Positions 25,109-33,622 of a DNA stretch of 64,000 bases are shown piece after piece. Both the position numbers and the translations under genes were made by a program. How positions within the stretch are numbered: position 1 is the stretch's first letter; every line of letters starts with the position of its first letter. This stretch comes from Streptosporangium brasiliense (GTDB taxonomy: Bacteria; Actinomycetota; Actinomycetes; Streptosporangiales; Streptosporangiaceae), in the NCBI RefSeq assembly GCF_030811595.1, contig NZ_JAUSRB010000002.1, forward strand, positions 1,550,001 through 1,614,000, written 5' to 3'. The notes beneath the pieces were generated by a model that saw only the letters and a list, made by a program, of their open reading frames with translations, was not told the DNA's origin and did no database searches.

Positions 25109-25941
25109 GCGGCGTGATCGCGGGCGAACTCGGCGAAGGCGCGGGCCTCGCGGCCGACCACGTCGGGGAAGTCCGTGGTGGTGAAGTCGCCCCAGCCGCC
25201 CGCGTAGGCCCTGCCGTACTCGACGCTGACCGCGGCGATCCACTCGGGCACACCGAATCCGATCATGGACTCGTAGACCTGCTCGTCCGGAAGGGGCTGG
25301 TAGGTGATGGGGGCGCCGAGCACCGGTCCCAGGGTGGCGGCGGCCTCGTGCAGGGAGATCGCGGCCGGGCCGGTGAGGGTGTAGGTCTTGCCCGCGTGGG
25401 CCCGGGGGGCGGTCAGGACACGCGCCCCGAAGTCGGCGATGTCGCGGACGTCGATCAGGCCCAGACGCCCCTCGCCGAGCCCGCCGTACAGGACGTCGCC
25501 GTTCACCGAACCGAGCAGGTTCTGCATGAAGAAGTGCGGCTTGATGATCGTCCAGTCGATGCCGGAGGCCCGCAGCTCGTCGTCGGACAGGGCGTGCAGG
25601 CGGCCGTTGCGGGTGGGGGCGTCGTGGGCGGCGCCGACGGCCGACAGGCGCACGATGTGCCTGACCCCGGCCTGGCGGGCGGCCCAGACGGCGTTCATAC
25701 TGGCGTGCGGCGCCTGGGGGCCCATCGCGGTGAGCAGCCACAGGGTGTCGACGCCGGAGAACGCCTCGGTCAGCGTGTCGGGCCGGTCCAGGTCGCCGAC
25801 CGCCACCTCGACGCCGGGCAGCGCCGGAGCCTTGACCGGGTCACGGACCAGGGCGCGTAGCTTGACGTCGGGGACGGCGCTCAGGGACCGGAGCAGGGCT
25901 CCGGAGACGTTGCCGTTGGCGCCGGTGATCAGGATGGTCAT
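25090..25941 (-). CDS. NmrA-like NAD(P)-binding protein
   Basis: A 283-residue protein from ATG 25941 (AAAGGG upstream). It begins with the Rossmann motif MTILITGANGNVSGALL, then VEVAVGDLDRPDTL and a GIDWTIIKPHFFMQN segment typical of atypical short-chain dehydrogenases (NmrA/YtfG type, often NADPH quinone reductases or sensors). No catalytic Tyr-x3-Lys is obvious. It overlaps the end of the MMPL gene by 19 bp. The neighbouring monooxygenase and MarR genes suggest a quinone or oxidative stress set. Confidence 0.85.
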   Translation of the reverse strand: MTILITGANGNVSGALLRSLSAVPDVKLRALVRDPVKAPALPGVEVAVGDLDRPDTLTEAFSGVDTLWLLTAMGPQAPHASMNAVWAARQAGVRHIVRLSAVGAAHDAPTRNGRLHALSDDELRASGIDWTIIKPHFFMQNLLGSVNGDVLYGGLGEGRLGLIDVRDIADFGARVLTAPRAHAGKTYTLTGPAAISLHEAAATLGPVLGAPITYQPLPDEQVYESMIGFGVPEWIAAVSVEYGRAYAGGWGDFTTTDFPDVVGREARAFAEFARDHAAHLRAA

Positions 25942-25961
25942 GGCAGTGGTCCCTTTCATGG

Positions 25962-26054
25962 TGTTCCGCGGTCGGGTGGCAGCCCGGCCGGTGGTGTTCC
26001 GCAGTACGGCCCGGTCCGTGGTGTTCCGCGGTCCGGTGGCAGCCCGGACGGTGA
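25962..26054. repeat. imperfect direct repeats in the intergenic region
   Basis: GTGTTCCGCGGTC-GGTGGCAGCCCGG occurs twice (about 25962-25990 and 26020-26050), with a third GTGTTCCGCAGTA between. These lie upstream of the NmrA-like gene and may be a slippage product or regulator sites. Confidence 0.5.
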
Positions 26055-26111
26055 CCGAGCCGCAGTGGGCGGCGGCGCCGCTCCCGGCGGTCAGCCGCCT
26101 TCCTCGGCCGG

Positions 26112-26417
26112 TCAGGCGCCTTCCTCGGCACCTTCCTCGGCACCTTCCTCGGAGCTGACCAGTGCGTCGATCGCGGCGAAGAAGGCCGCGATCCCCGGCA
26201 GGTTGGCCCCCTTGGCGCGTGAGGCCGCGAAGTCCTCCGACGAGCGCCAGTCGACGATGTCCAGCCACTCGTCCCCGGCCAGGCGGATCAGCCGGGCGCC
26301 GAGGAACCCCGCGCGGTCGGCGCGGAAGTCCGCCAGCATGGCGGGCCGCGCTTCCAGCAGTGCTCCGGCACGGTCCGGCGCCACCCGGAAACGAGTGATC
26401 TCCACGGTTGCCGTCAT
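26112..26417 (-). CDS. antibiotic biosynthesis monooxygenase (ABM) domain protein
   Basis: A 101-residue ferredoxin-fold protein: TATVEITRFRVAPDRAGALL, then GARLIRLAGDEWLDIVDW and the closing SSEDFAASRAKGAN helix. ABM proteins act as cofactor-free monooxygenases or as quinol-handling proteins. The C-terminus ends in three EEGA repeats encoded by a slippage-prone CCTTCCTCGGCA repeat. It probably forms one unit with the NmrA-like gene and is divergent from the MarR gene across an operator. Confidence 0.8.
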   Translation of the reverse strand: MTATVEITRFRVAPDRAGALLEARPAMLADFRADRAGFLGARLIRLAGDEWLDIVDWRSSEDFAASRAKGANLPGIAAFFAAIDALVSSEEGAEEGAEEGA

Positions 26418-26462
26418 CGCTCTCTCCTGTCTCGGTGGTACGGCTCGACCATATAGTAAAAA

Positions 26463-26489
26463 TTAGTGACCATCAAGATTGGTGACTAA
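26463..26489. promoter_or_regulatory. MarR-type operator
   Basis: TTAGTGACCA (26463-26472) and TGGTGACTAA (26480-26489) are inverted with one mismatch and a 7-base spacer. Its position between the divergent MarR and ABM genes makes it the likely operator for both. Confidence 0.7.
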
Positions 26490-26509
26490 ATTAGAGTGAG
26501 GGGGTGGAG

Positions 26510-26989
26510 ATGACGCGGAGCGCGCGCAAGCAGGCGGAGCCCGACCTAGGCATCCTGGCCGGCCAGGTCCTGTTCGCCATGCAGAAGGAGCTGTTCGAGA
26601 CTCTCGCCGAGCAGGGACACCCCCGGCTGCGGCCGCGGCACGGTGCCGTGCTGGCCTATCTCGACGCGGAGGGCAGCCGCGCGACGGAGCTGTCCCGGCT
26701 GTCCGGCCAGCACAAGCAGGTGATCGGCACCCTCGTCGACGAGCTGGTCGAGCTGGGCTACGTGCGCCGTGAGCCCGACCCGGAAGACCGCCGGGCCAAG
26801 CTGGTGGTCCCCACCGCGCTCGGGCTGGACGAGATGACCCGTTCGGACGCCATCATGGCGGCCATCGAGCGGCGCCACGCGGCGGCCGTCGGCGAGCAGG
26901 TCTACGCCGACTTCAAAAACATTCTTCAGGAGGTCGCCCGGCTCCAGATCGGCTGGCGCGCGACCGGCGCCGACGCGGCCGACCGCTGA
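26510..26989 (+). CDS. MarR-family transcriptional regulator
   Basis: A 159-residue protein; ATG 26510 follows a GGGGG run with good spacing, though GTG 26504 is possible. The winged helix is complete: RLRPRHGAVLAYLDAEG, then ATELSRLSGQHKQVIGTLVD and the wing VRREPDPEDRRAKLVVPT. Helical dimerisation segments flank it. The divergent ABM and NmrA-like genes across a palindromic operator are the likely targets, probably de-repressed by a phenolic or quinone ligand (family knowledge). Confidence 0.9.
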   Translation: MTRSARKQAEPDLGILAGQVLFAMQKELFETLAEQGHPRLRPRHGAVLAYLDAEGSRATELSRLSGQHKQVIGTLVDELVELGYVRREPDPEDRRAKLVVPTALGLDEMTRSDAIMAAIERRHAAAVGEQVYADFKNILQEVARLQIGWRATGADAADR

Positions 26990-27138
26990 AAGGTCAGCGC
27001 GGCACCGCCCCGGCCGTCCCGCCCGATCGCCCGGATTGCGGGATTGTCGGTGGCGGCTGGGATAGTCAGAGGGTGGTTCACACTTCCTCCCTCCTTCCCT
27101 GTCACGTCCGGCACCTGCCCGGCGGCGTGGTTGAGCTG

Positions 27139-27270
27139 ATGCCGATCGTCATGCCCATGAACCTTGATCCCGCCCAGCGGCGGGCCCTCGCGGCCGAGCT
27201 CCTGCGCGGGCTCGACGGCGAGGACTACGCGCCCCACGCGCGCCGCGGCCTGGAGCTGTGCAACGCCTGA
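27139..27270 (+). CDS. small hypothetical protein
   Basis: A possible 43-residue protein with a helical, charged sequence (LDPAQRRALAAELLRGLDGE). Ribosome sites are weak for each of the in-frame starts (27073, 27139, 27157). Composition looks coding, but no family is recognised. Confidence 0.35.
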   Translation: MPIVMPMNLDPAQRRALAAELLRGLDGEDYAPHARRGLELCNA

Positions 27271-27391
27271 GTGGCCCGTGGCCAGACCGGCCGTCAAGGC
27301 GACCCGCGCGGGTCGGCCAGGGCGCACCCGGGCGACCACCGCGGCCCGTGGGCGCCGGCGGCCGGAGCGGAGGGGCCGGGGCCCCACCGGC

Positions 27392-29821
27392 TCACTGCCG
27401 CGCGCCGACGGCCTCCGCCGGGTGCTCCCGCAGCAGGAGCCGGGCCGGGAGCACGGTCGCCACCAGGGCGAGGACCGCCGCGGCGGCGACCACCGCGACA
27501 TAGCCGAGCGGGTCGACGTACGGCACGGCCGAGCCGGTCATGCCCAGACTGAACGCCGCCAACGTGACCAGCGCGATCCCCGTACCGAGGACCACCGCGA
27601 CCACGACCGCCACGAGCGTCTCCAGCCGGAGCATCCGCAGCACCTGCCGCCGTGTGGTGCCGACCAGGCGGAGCAGCGCCAGCTCGCGAGACCTGTCCGA
27701 GGTCGACATGGCCAGCGTGTTGACCACGGCGATCGCGGTGAAGGCGACGATCAGGCCCATCGCCACGTAGTTGACCCCGGCGTTGGACGCCACCGCCTCG
27801 ACCGCCTGGGCCCGGTCGAGCACGACGGCCCCGGGGGCCGCCCCGGCGATCGCGGCGCGGGACACGGAGGGCGCCGAGACGAGCAGGGTCCCGAGCGGGT
27901 CGTCCACGTGCTGGGCCACCAGCGCGTGGGAGAGGGTGAGCTCGCCGAAGCCCAGGCCGCGGGCGTAGATCGCGACGACCCCGAGCGTGACCGGGGTGCC
28001 GTCGCCCAGCGTGAGGCTCACCCGGCCGCCGACGGCGACGCCGAGCCGCCCGGCCGCGTTCTCACTGACCGCGATGTCTCCCTGGCCGAGACGGTCGAGC
28101 GAGCCCGACACCACGTCCAGGTCGACCGTCCGGTCCAGGCCGTCGGCGGTCACCGCCTGCGCGCCGTACTTGTCGAGACCGACCCGCACCGAGGTGTGCA
28201 GCACCTCGGTGACCGCCTCGACGCCGGGCATCTCCCGCAGCGCCTGCGCGACGACGCCCGGGACCCGCGGGCCGAGGACGTAGTCGGCGCGGCTGCCCGC
28301 GCCGGCCTGCTCCTGCGCGGCGTGCCCCATCGTGGTCTGGACGGACAGGATCGTGCAGGTCATCGCGGTCATCAGGCCGAGCGACGTGACGACGGACGCC
28401 AGCCGCGCGGAGCCGGCGCGCAGGTTGGCCGCGGCCAGGTGACCGCCGGCCCCGGCCGCCCGCAGCAGCGGCCCGAGCACGGCCGTCGCCGCCCGCGCGA
28501 CGACCGGGCCGAGCAGCGCCACGGCGGCCGTCCACACCAGCGCGGTGAGCATGGTGACCGGGCTGGAGGCCGCCTCGGTCGACAGCGCCGACAGCAGGAG
28601 GGTCAGCGCGACGCCGCCGCCGGTGAGGAGCAGACCGGCGACCGTCCGGGCCCGGGGCAGCCGCGCCGCCGGCAGGGCCGCCTCGCCGAGCGCCTCCACG
28701 GGCCGGATCCTGATGACCCGCCGGGCGGACAGGAGCGCCGCGACCCACGCGGCCAGCACGGTGGCCGCCAGCGCGACGATCACCGGGAACGGGCTGACCA
28801 CCAGCCGCAGGTGCTCGGGCATCGCGCCCAGCGCCACGAACCTGGAGCGCAGCCAGAAGCCCAGCCCGACACCCGCGCCGGAACCGATGAGCCCGGCGAC
28901 GCCGGCGACCAGCAGGGCCTCGCCGCCGAGCAGCCTGCGCACCTGTCCGGGGGTGGCCGCGACGGCGCGCAGCAGGGCGATCTCGCGTCGGCGCTGCTGG
29001 ATGGACAGGGAGAACGTGCCGGTCACGACGAGGACCGCGACGAGCAGCGACGTGCCGCCCAGCGCGCCGCCCAGGCTGACCAGCGTCGCCCGTGCCTTCT
29101 CGGCGTCGAGGAACTCGACCGTGCCTCGGCCGTCCCCGGTGTGGGCGAGCGCCTTGACGTCCTTCAGCGCGGCGGACACGTCCACCTGCGGGAAGACGCC
29201 GATGGCGCTGACCTGCCCCGGCCGGCCAGCCAGCCGGCGGGCCTCGGCGGGGGCGAAGAAGAGCGTGGCCTGGCCGGGCAGGGCCTGCGCGGTGACGCCC
29301 GTCACCCGGTAGCTCCGCGCTCCCTCCCCGGTCACCACGTCCAGCCGGGCGCCCACGGCCAGGCCAGAACGGGCGTCCACGACCACCTCGTCACCGGCCC
29401 GCGGCCCGCGGCCCGAACGCAGCGTGAACGGGGTGAGAGCAGCCGACTCCCAGCCGTGGCCCTGCGCCCGGCCCGCCCCGGTGTAGACGGGGAAGATCAC
29501 TTCGGTGACCACCCGCTCGACCCCGGGGACCCGGCGCAGCCGCTCGGCCAGCGAGGCGGGGATCCACGCCCGTTCGGCCAGCGGCTTGGCCTTGGTCTTC
29601 GACTTCCCCTCGGATCCGCCGACCGTCCGGCGGACGGACTGGTCACCGGCCACGATCACCGGGGCACCCGCGTAGCGCTCGGGCGCGACGGCGCCGCGCA
29701 ATCCGGTCTCCAGCAACATCCCGCAGGCGCAGACCAGCGCGGCGGCGCAGAGCAGGGCCACGAAGGCGCCCGCGAACCCGGCCTTGCGGTGCCGGAGTGT
29801 CCGCAACGCGAACCCGATCAT
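27392..29821 (-). CDS. FtsX-like ABC transporter permease
   Basis: An 809-residue protein starting at ATG 29821, which overlaps the ATPase stop (TGATG). It has a duplicated MacB/FtsX plan: TM1, a large extracytoplasmic domain, three spans with the REIALLRAVAATPGQVRRLL coupling segment, then a second half ending with RELALLRLVGTTRRQVLRML and three more spans. Such mechanotransmission-type transporters act from the periplasmic or outer face on peptides and antibiotics. It works with the MacB-type ATPase and is probably controlled by the adjacent two-component system, as is common for bacitracin- or lantibiotic-sensing modules. Confidence 0.9.
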   Translation of the reverse strand: MIGFALRTLRHRKAGFAGAFVALLCAAALVCACGMLLETGLRGAVAPERYAGAPVIVAGDQSVRRTVGGSEGKSKTKAKPLAERAWIPASLAERLRRVPGVERVVTEVIFPVYTGAGRAQGHGWESAALTPFTLRSGRGPRAGDEVVVDARSGLAVGARLDVVTGEGARSYRVTGVTAQALPGQATLFFAPAEARRLAGRPGQVSAIGVFPQVDVSAALKDVKALAHTGDGRGTVEFLDAEKARATLVSLGGALGGTSLLVAVLVVTGTFSLSIQQRRREIALLRAVAATPGQVRRLLGGEALLVAGVAGLIGSGAGVGLGFWLRSRFVALGAMPEHLRLVVSPFPVIVALAATVLAAWVAALLSARRVIRIRPVEALGEAALPAARLPRARTVAGLLLTGGGVALTLLLSALSTEAASSPVTMLTALVWTAAVALLGPVVARAATAVLGPLLRAAGAGGHLAAANLRAGSARLASVVTSLGLMTAMTCTILSVQTTMGHAAQEQAGAGSRADYVLGPRVPGVVAQALREMPGVEAVTEVLHTSVRVGLDKYGAQAVTADGLDRTVDLDVVSGSLDRLGQGDIAVSENAAGRLGVAVGGRVSLTLGDGTPVTLGVVAIYARGLGFGELTLSHALVAQHVDDPLGTLLVSAPSVSRAAIAGAAPGAVVLDRAQAVEAVASNAGVNYVAMGLIVAFTAIAVVNTLAMSTSDRSRELALLRLVGTTRRQVLRMLRLETLVAVVVAVVLGTGIALVTLAAFSLGMTGSAVPYVDPLGYVAVVAAAAVLALVATVLPARLLLREHPAEAVGARQ

Positions 29822-30552
29822 CACTTCCACGCCCCCAGCCTCGTCATCCGCTCGGCGACCTTCTCGGAGGTCGGCGCGGCCATGGCGTCCACGATCCGGC
29901 CGTCGGCCAGGAACAGGACGGTGTCGGCGTACGACGCCGCCACCGGGTCGTGCGTCACCATGACCACCGTCTGGCCCATCCCGTCGACGACCTCGCGCAG
30001 CAGCGTCAGCACGTCGCGGGCGGTCATCGTGTCGAGCGCGCCCGTCGGCTCGTCGCCGAACACCACCTCGGGCCTGGTGACCAGCGCCCGCGCGATCGCC
30101 ACCCGCTGCTGCTGGCCGCCGGAGAGCTGGGCCGGCAGGTGGCCGGTCCGGCCCTCCAGGCCGACCCGCCGCACGACCTCGGCCAGCCACGCGCTGTCCA
30201 CGCGGACGCCGGCCAGCCGCAGGGGGAGCGTGACGTTGTCGAGCACGGTGAGCGACGAGACCAGGTTGAACGCCTGGAACACGAACCCGACCCGCTGCCT
30301 GCGCAGCACCGTCAGCGCCGTCTCGTCCATCCCGGCCAGTTCGGTGCCGCCCAGCCGTACCGAGCCGGAGGAGGGCACGTCCAGCCCGGCCGCGCAGTGC
30401 AGGAACGTGCTCTTGCCCGATCCGGAGGGGCCCATCACCGCGGTGAAGCTCCCCCGGGTGAAGGCCGCCGACACCTCGCGCAGGGCGGCCACGGCCCCCT
30501 GGCCTTTCCCGTACACCTTGCTCACCGCGTCCAAGCGCACCGCATCCGTCAT
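29821..30552 (-). CDS. MacB/LolD-type ABC transporter ATPase
   Basis: A 243-residue ATPase with Walker A MGPSGSGKST, Q-loop FVFQAFNLV, signature LSGGQQQRVAIARAL, Walker B VVFGDEPTGALD and H-loop VMVTHD, all intact. It is the first gene of a two-gene operon with the FtsX-like permease. It lies divergent from the response regulator gene with a 92-bp gap that includes the palindrome ATGACGTCAT (30610-30619), a possible regulator site. Confidence 0.95.
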   Translation of the reverse strand: MTDAVRLDAVSKVYGKGQGAVAALREVSAAFTRGSFTAVMGPSGSGKSTFLHCAAGLDVPSSGSVRLGGTELAGMDETALTVLRRQRVGFVFQAFNLVSSLTVLDNVTLPLRLAGVRVDSAWLAEVVRRVGLEGRTGHLPAQLSGGQQQRVAIARALVTRPEVVFGDEPTGALDTMTARDVLTLLREVVDGMGQTVVMVTHDPVAASYADTVLFLADGRIVDAMAAPTSEKVAERMTRLGAWK

Positions 30553-30644
30553 GGCTCCAACCCTGCCGACCTGCTGCGACGCGGGCCAGAGACGCGATCA
30601 CGCGTGCATCATGACGTCATCATGATCCGGACACTGATAGACAT

Positions 30645-31259
30645 ATGCCTGTGATTCGCGTGCTTCTGGCAGAGGACCAGCACGTCATCAGGGGAGCCCT
30701 GGTCGCGCTGCTCGGCCTCGAACCGGACCTTGAGGTCGTCGCCGCGGTCGAGTCCGGCGACGCCGTCGTCCCCTCGGCCCTGATCCACCGTCCGGACGTC
30801 GCGGTGCTCGACATCGACATGCCCGGCACCCTGGACGGCCTGGCCGCCGCGGCCGTGCTCCGCGCCGAGCTGCCCGGCTGCCGGGTGCTCATGTTGACCG
30901 GGTACGGCAAGCCCGGGCACCTGCGCAGGGCACTCGGCGCGCAGGTGGACGGGTTCCTGCTGAAGACCGCGCCGCCCGAGGAGCTGGTCTCCGGGATCCG
31001 CAAGGTGGCGGGCGGGGAGCGGGTGCTCGATCCCTCGCTCGCGGTCACCGCGTGGGATCTGGCCGACAACCCGCTCACCCCCCGCGAGGCCGACGTGCTC
31101 CGGCTGGCGGCCGAGGGGGCGGAGGCCACCGAGATCGCCGGGCGGCTCTATCTGAGCGCGGGGACGGTGCGCAACTACCTCACCACGATCGTCACCAAGC
31201 TCAACGCCCGCAACCGTACCGACGCCGTCCGCATCGCCTCCGAGGCCGGCTGGATCTGA
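30645..31259 (+). CDS. NarL/LuxR-type response regulator
   Basis: A 204-residue protein with an N-terminal receiver (RVLLAEDQHVIRGALVALL, phospho-acceptor in VLDIDMPG, conserved MLTGYGK) and a C-terminal GerE helix-turn-helix (LTPREADVLRLAAEGAEATE through VRNYLTTIVTKLNARNRTDA). It resembles DesR. The 3' end overlaps the converging kinase gene by 59 bp. It most likely regulates the divergent ABC exporter. Confidence 0.95.
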   Translation: MPVIRVLLAEDQHVIRGALVALLGLEPDLEVVAAVESGDAVVPSALIHRPDVAVLDIDMPGTLDGLAAAAVLRAELPGCRVLMLTGYGKPGHLRRALGAQVDGFLLKTAPPEELVSGIRKVAGGERVLDPSLAVTAWDLADNPLTPREADVLRLAAEGAEATEIAGRLYLSAGTVRNYLTTIVTKLNARNRTDAVRIASEAGWI

Positions 31260-33336
31260 CCGGCTCCGGAGGCCGGCCGGTCCGGCCGGGGAGAGGCGCT
31301 CCGGCGGGCCCGTGGGGCGCCCAGGCGTCCAGCTCGAACCAGCCGTCGTCCGCTCCGGCCGTGAGCGTCCCGTCCAGGGCCGCCAGGCGGGTCGTCAGGT
31401 TGCCGATCCCCGACGACCCCCTCCTGCCGGTGGAAGGGGGCGCCCCGTCGTTCCGGACGCGGAGCCGTACCCCGCCGCCCCCCGGCTCCGTCGAGATCGC
31501 GCAGGAGCCGGCGGCGCTGTGCCGCAGCACGTTGGTCACCGCCTCCCGGAGCACCGCGCTCAGCACGGTCTCGACCTCGGCGGGGAGCGCGCCGTGCGCC
31601 AGGTCGACCGCTGTCTCGATGCCCGCGGCGGCCAGCACCGACCGCGCCGACTCCGCCTCCACGGCCAGGGACATGCCGTGCGCGTCGCCGGAGACGGCCC
31701 GCACGTCCGCCTCGGCCCGCCCGGTCATGGTCAGTACGTCCTCCAGTTCGGCGCGGGCCGGTCCGGGTCCCAGGCGGCGGGCGAGCTCGCACTTGAGCAG
31801 GATCGCGGCCAGGCTGTGCCCGAGCAGGTCGTGGAGGTCACGGGCGGCGCGCAGGCGTTCCTCGACGACCGCCGAGCGGGCGAGCTCCTCCCGGGCGGCC
31901 TGGAGCTCCTTCACGAGCTGGGCCAGGCGCTGCAGGCTGTAGACGACCAGGCCGGTCACCAGCGTGCTCACGACGTAGTTGACCGTCAGCGGGAGCGGCA
32001 GGCCGAGCAGTACGGCCATCACCCCGACACTCGCCGTCACGCAGGCGACCAGCGGCACGGCCACCGCCCAGGGGAGGGCGAGCAGGAGCGGCCCGGCGAG
32101 GAAGCCCGCCACGCCCAGCCACGCGCGCCCGAACACGGCGACCGGCAGGTAGGTGAGCAGCGCCATCAGGACGAGCGCCACCGTGTGCCGCCCGTTGACC
32201 GAGCGGAGCTGCATGACGACGATCACGGCGAGGCAGGCGGCGGCGGGCAGGGCCAGGTCCGCGGGGACGGCCAGCAGCGCCTTGATCGAGAAACCCACCA
32301 GCACGGCGCCCAGCAGGGCGACGGAGAGCCCGTAGGCGCTCCGGTCCTCGGCCGCCGCCACGGGCCTGCGGACGTCGGGGAGCATGACGTCGACGACCAG
32401 CCGGCCCTCGGGAGTGAGCCCGGTGGACAGGGTGCCGCCCGCGGCGGCGACCTGGGCGGGCAGGTCGCCCAGATTCTCGTCCTCGGCGGTGGGCGCGTCG
32501 TCGCTGACGACGCGGAGCCCCGCCCTCCCCTCCTCGGCGACCGTCTCGATCAGGCACGTCCTGGCCGTGCCCCGCCGCACGATCTCGGTCACGGCCTCCC
32601 GCAGCACGGTGGCCAGCAGCGCGCCCGCGGGCCCCAGCGGCTCCGCGTGACCGATGCGCACCTCCACCGGAACCCCCGCGGCGGCCAGCATCGCGCGGGC
32701 GGTGGCCACCTCGGGCGCCAGCGACATGGCCCGGTAGCCGGCCGCGGCGTTCCTGGCGTCGGCCAGGCAGGCGCGGGCGGTGCCGACGACCTCGCCGAGC
32801 ACCTCCGCCACGCGGTCCGGCTCCTCAAGGGCCAGCCGGACACCCCTGGTGATCTCGGCGAGCCCCCTGCCGAGACCGTCGCTGAGCCCGGCGGCGATCC
32901 GCAGCCGCTCCTGCGCGACCGCGGCCATCGCCAGGGCGAGCCGGGCGGCGTGCACCTCGTCGACCCGCTCGGTGAGCCTGGTGAGGCCGTAGACGACCAG
33001 ACTGATCAGCACCATGCTGATCGCGGAGTCCGCGGGCCCGATCAGGGCGGCGCTGAGCACGACGGGCAGGACGAGCGGCCACCACGGCGTCAGCAGCAGC
33101 GATCCGCCCAGGAAGCCGAGGATCCCGACGGACGTGCCGGAGCCGAGCGTCGCGGCGTAGACGGCCGCGGCCTGTACGGCGAGCAGCCACCATCCCCTGA
33201 ACCTCCGCAGGGAGGGGAACACGTAGCAGAGCTGGAGCCCGAAGACCACGATCGCGAGCGGCGAGCCGGCGAAGACGTAGACGGCCGCGAACCCCGCCAG
33301 CACCACGGTGACGATCCCCCGTGCCAGACCAGTCAT
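31201..33336 (-). CDS. tandem-duplicated histidine kinase, first half degenerate
   Basis: A 711-residue protein from ATG 33336. Two copies of a DesK/NarL-type kinase lie in series, each with about five membrane spans, a dimerisation helix and a GHKL domain. The second copy keeps the phospho-acceptor: ERLRAARDLHDLLGHSLAAI, plus an N-box LREAVTNVLRHS. In the first copy the corresponding stretch is ERLRIAAGLSDGLGRGLAEI, with Ser in place of His, and the N-box is LREAVTEIVRRG, so it should not autophosphorylate. The dead half may be a sensor or allosteric partner. The gene converges on the response regulator. Confidence 0.85.
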   Translation of the reverse strand: MTGLARGIVTVVLAGFAAVYVFAGSPLAIVVFGLQLCYVFPSLRRFRGWWLLAVQAAAVYAATLGSGTSVGILGFLGGSLLLTPWWPLVLPVVLSAALIGPADSAISMVLISLVVYGLTRLTERVDEVHAARLALAMAAVAQERLRIAAGLSDGLGRGLAEITRGVRLALEEPDRVAEVLGEVVGTARACLADARNAAAGYRAMSLAPEVATARAMLAAAGVPVEVRIGHAEPLGPAGALLATVLREAVTEIVRRGTARTCLIETVAEEGRAGLRVVSDDAPTAEDENLGDLPAQVAAAGGTLSTGLTPEGRLVVDVMLPDVRRPVAAAEDRSAYGLSVALLGAVLVGFSIKALLAVPADLALPAAACLAVIVVMQLRSVNGRHTVALVLMALLTYLPVAVFGRAWLGVAGFLAGPLLLALPWAVAVPLVACVTASVGVMAVLLGLPLPLTVNYVVSTLVTGLVVYSLQRLAQLVKELQAAREELARSAVVEERLRAARDLHDLLGHSLAAILLKCELARRLGPGPARAELEDVLTMTGRAEADVRAVSGDAHGMSLAVEAESARSVLAAAGIETAVDLAHGALPAEVETVLSAVLREAVTNVLRHSAAGSCAISTEPGGGGVRLRVRNDGAPPSTGRRGSSGIGNLTTRLAALDGTLTAGADDGWFELDAWAPHGPAGAPLPGRTGRPPEPVRSSRPRRRCGRRRYGCGR

Positions 33337-33410
33337 CCGGCTCCCCCAAGTGCGCAGACCAGGGCAGAAGCCTAGTGCTCGGCACGATGGTGACGGACAG
33401 CCGGTCAAGC

Positions 33411-33560
33411 GGCCAGAACGGCCGGGGCGGTCAGAACGACCGGAGCAGCCGGAGCGGTCAGGACGACTGGAGCGGTCAGGACGGGAGGGGGCAGCCAGGA
33501 CGGCCAGAGCGGTCAGGACGGGAGGGGACAGCCAGGGCGGGAGGGGGCGCGACCCGCGGC
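33411..33560. repeat. degenerate tandem repeats between kinase and SARP genes
   Basis: The region is built from imperfect CGGTCAGGACGG / GGAGGGGGCAGCCAGG-type units in a row. It is upstream of the kinase gene and downstream of the SARP gene. No gene or clear terminator is seen in 33337-33622. Confidence 0.5.
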
Positions 33561-33622
33561 CGACCGGCCGGACGGACGTGGACGGCCGCGGGTCCGGGGC
33601 TCACCCGCCGCGGGTCCGGGGC

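Noticed and set aside
22895-25741. 948-residue frame opposite the MMPL and NmrA genes
   Set aside because: Third-position shadow of high-GC coding DNA: Arg/Gly/Pro/His-rich, no domains, and it runs through two real genes.
27164-30625. 1153-residue frame opposite the ABC exporter genes
   Set aside because: Antisense shadow with no recognisable motif, covering two convincing genes on the other strand.
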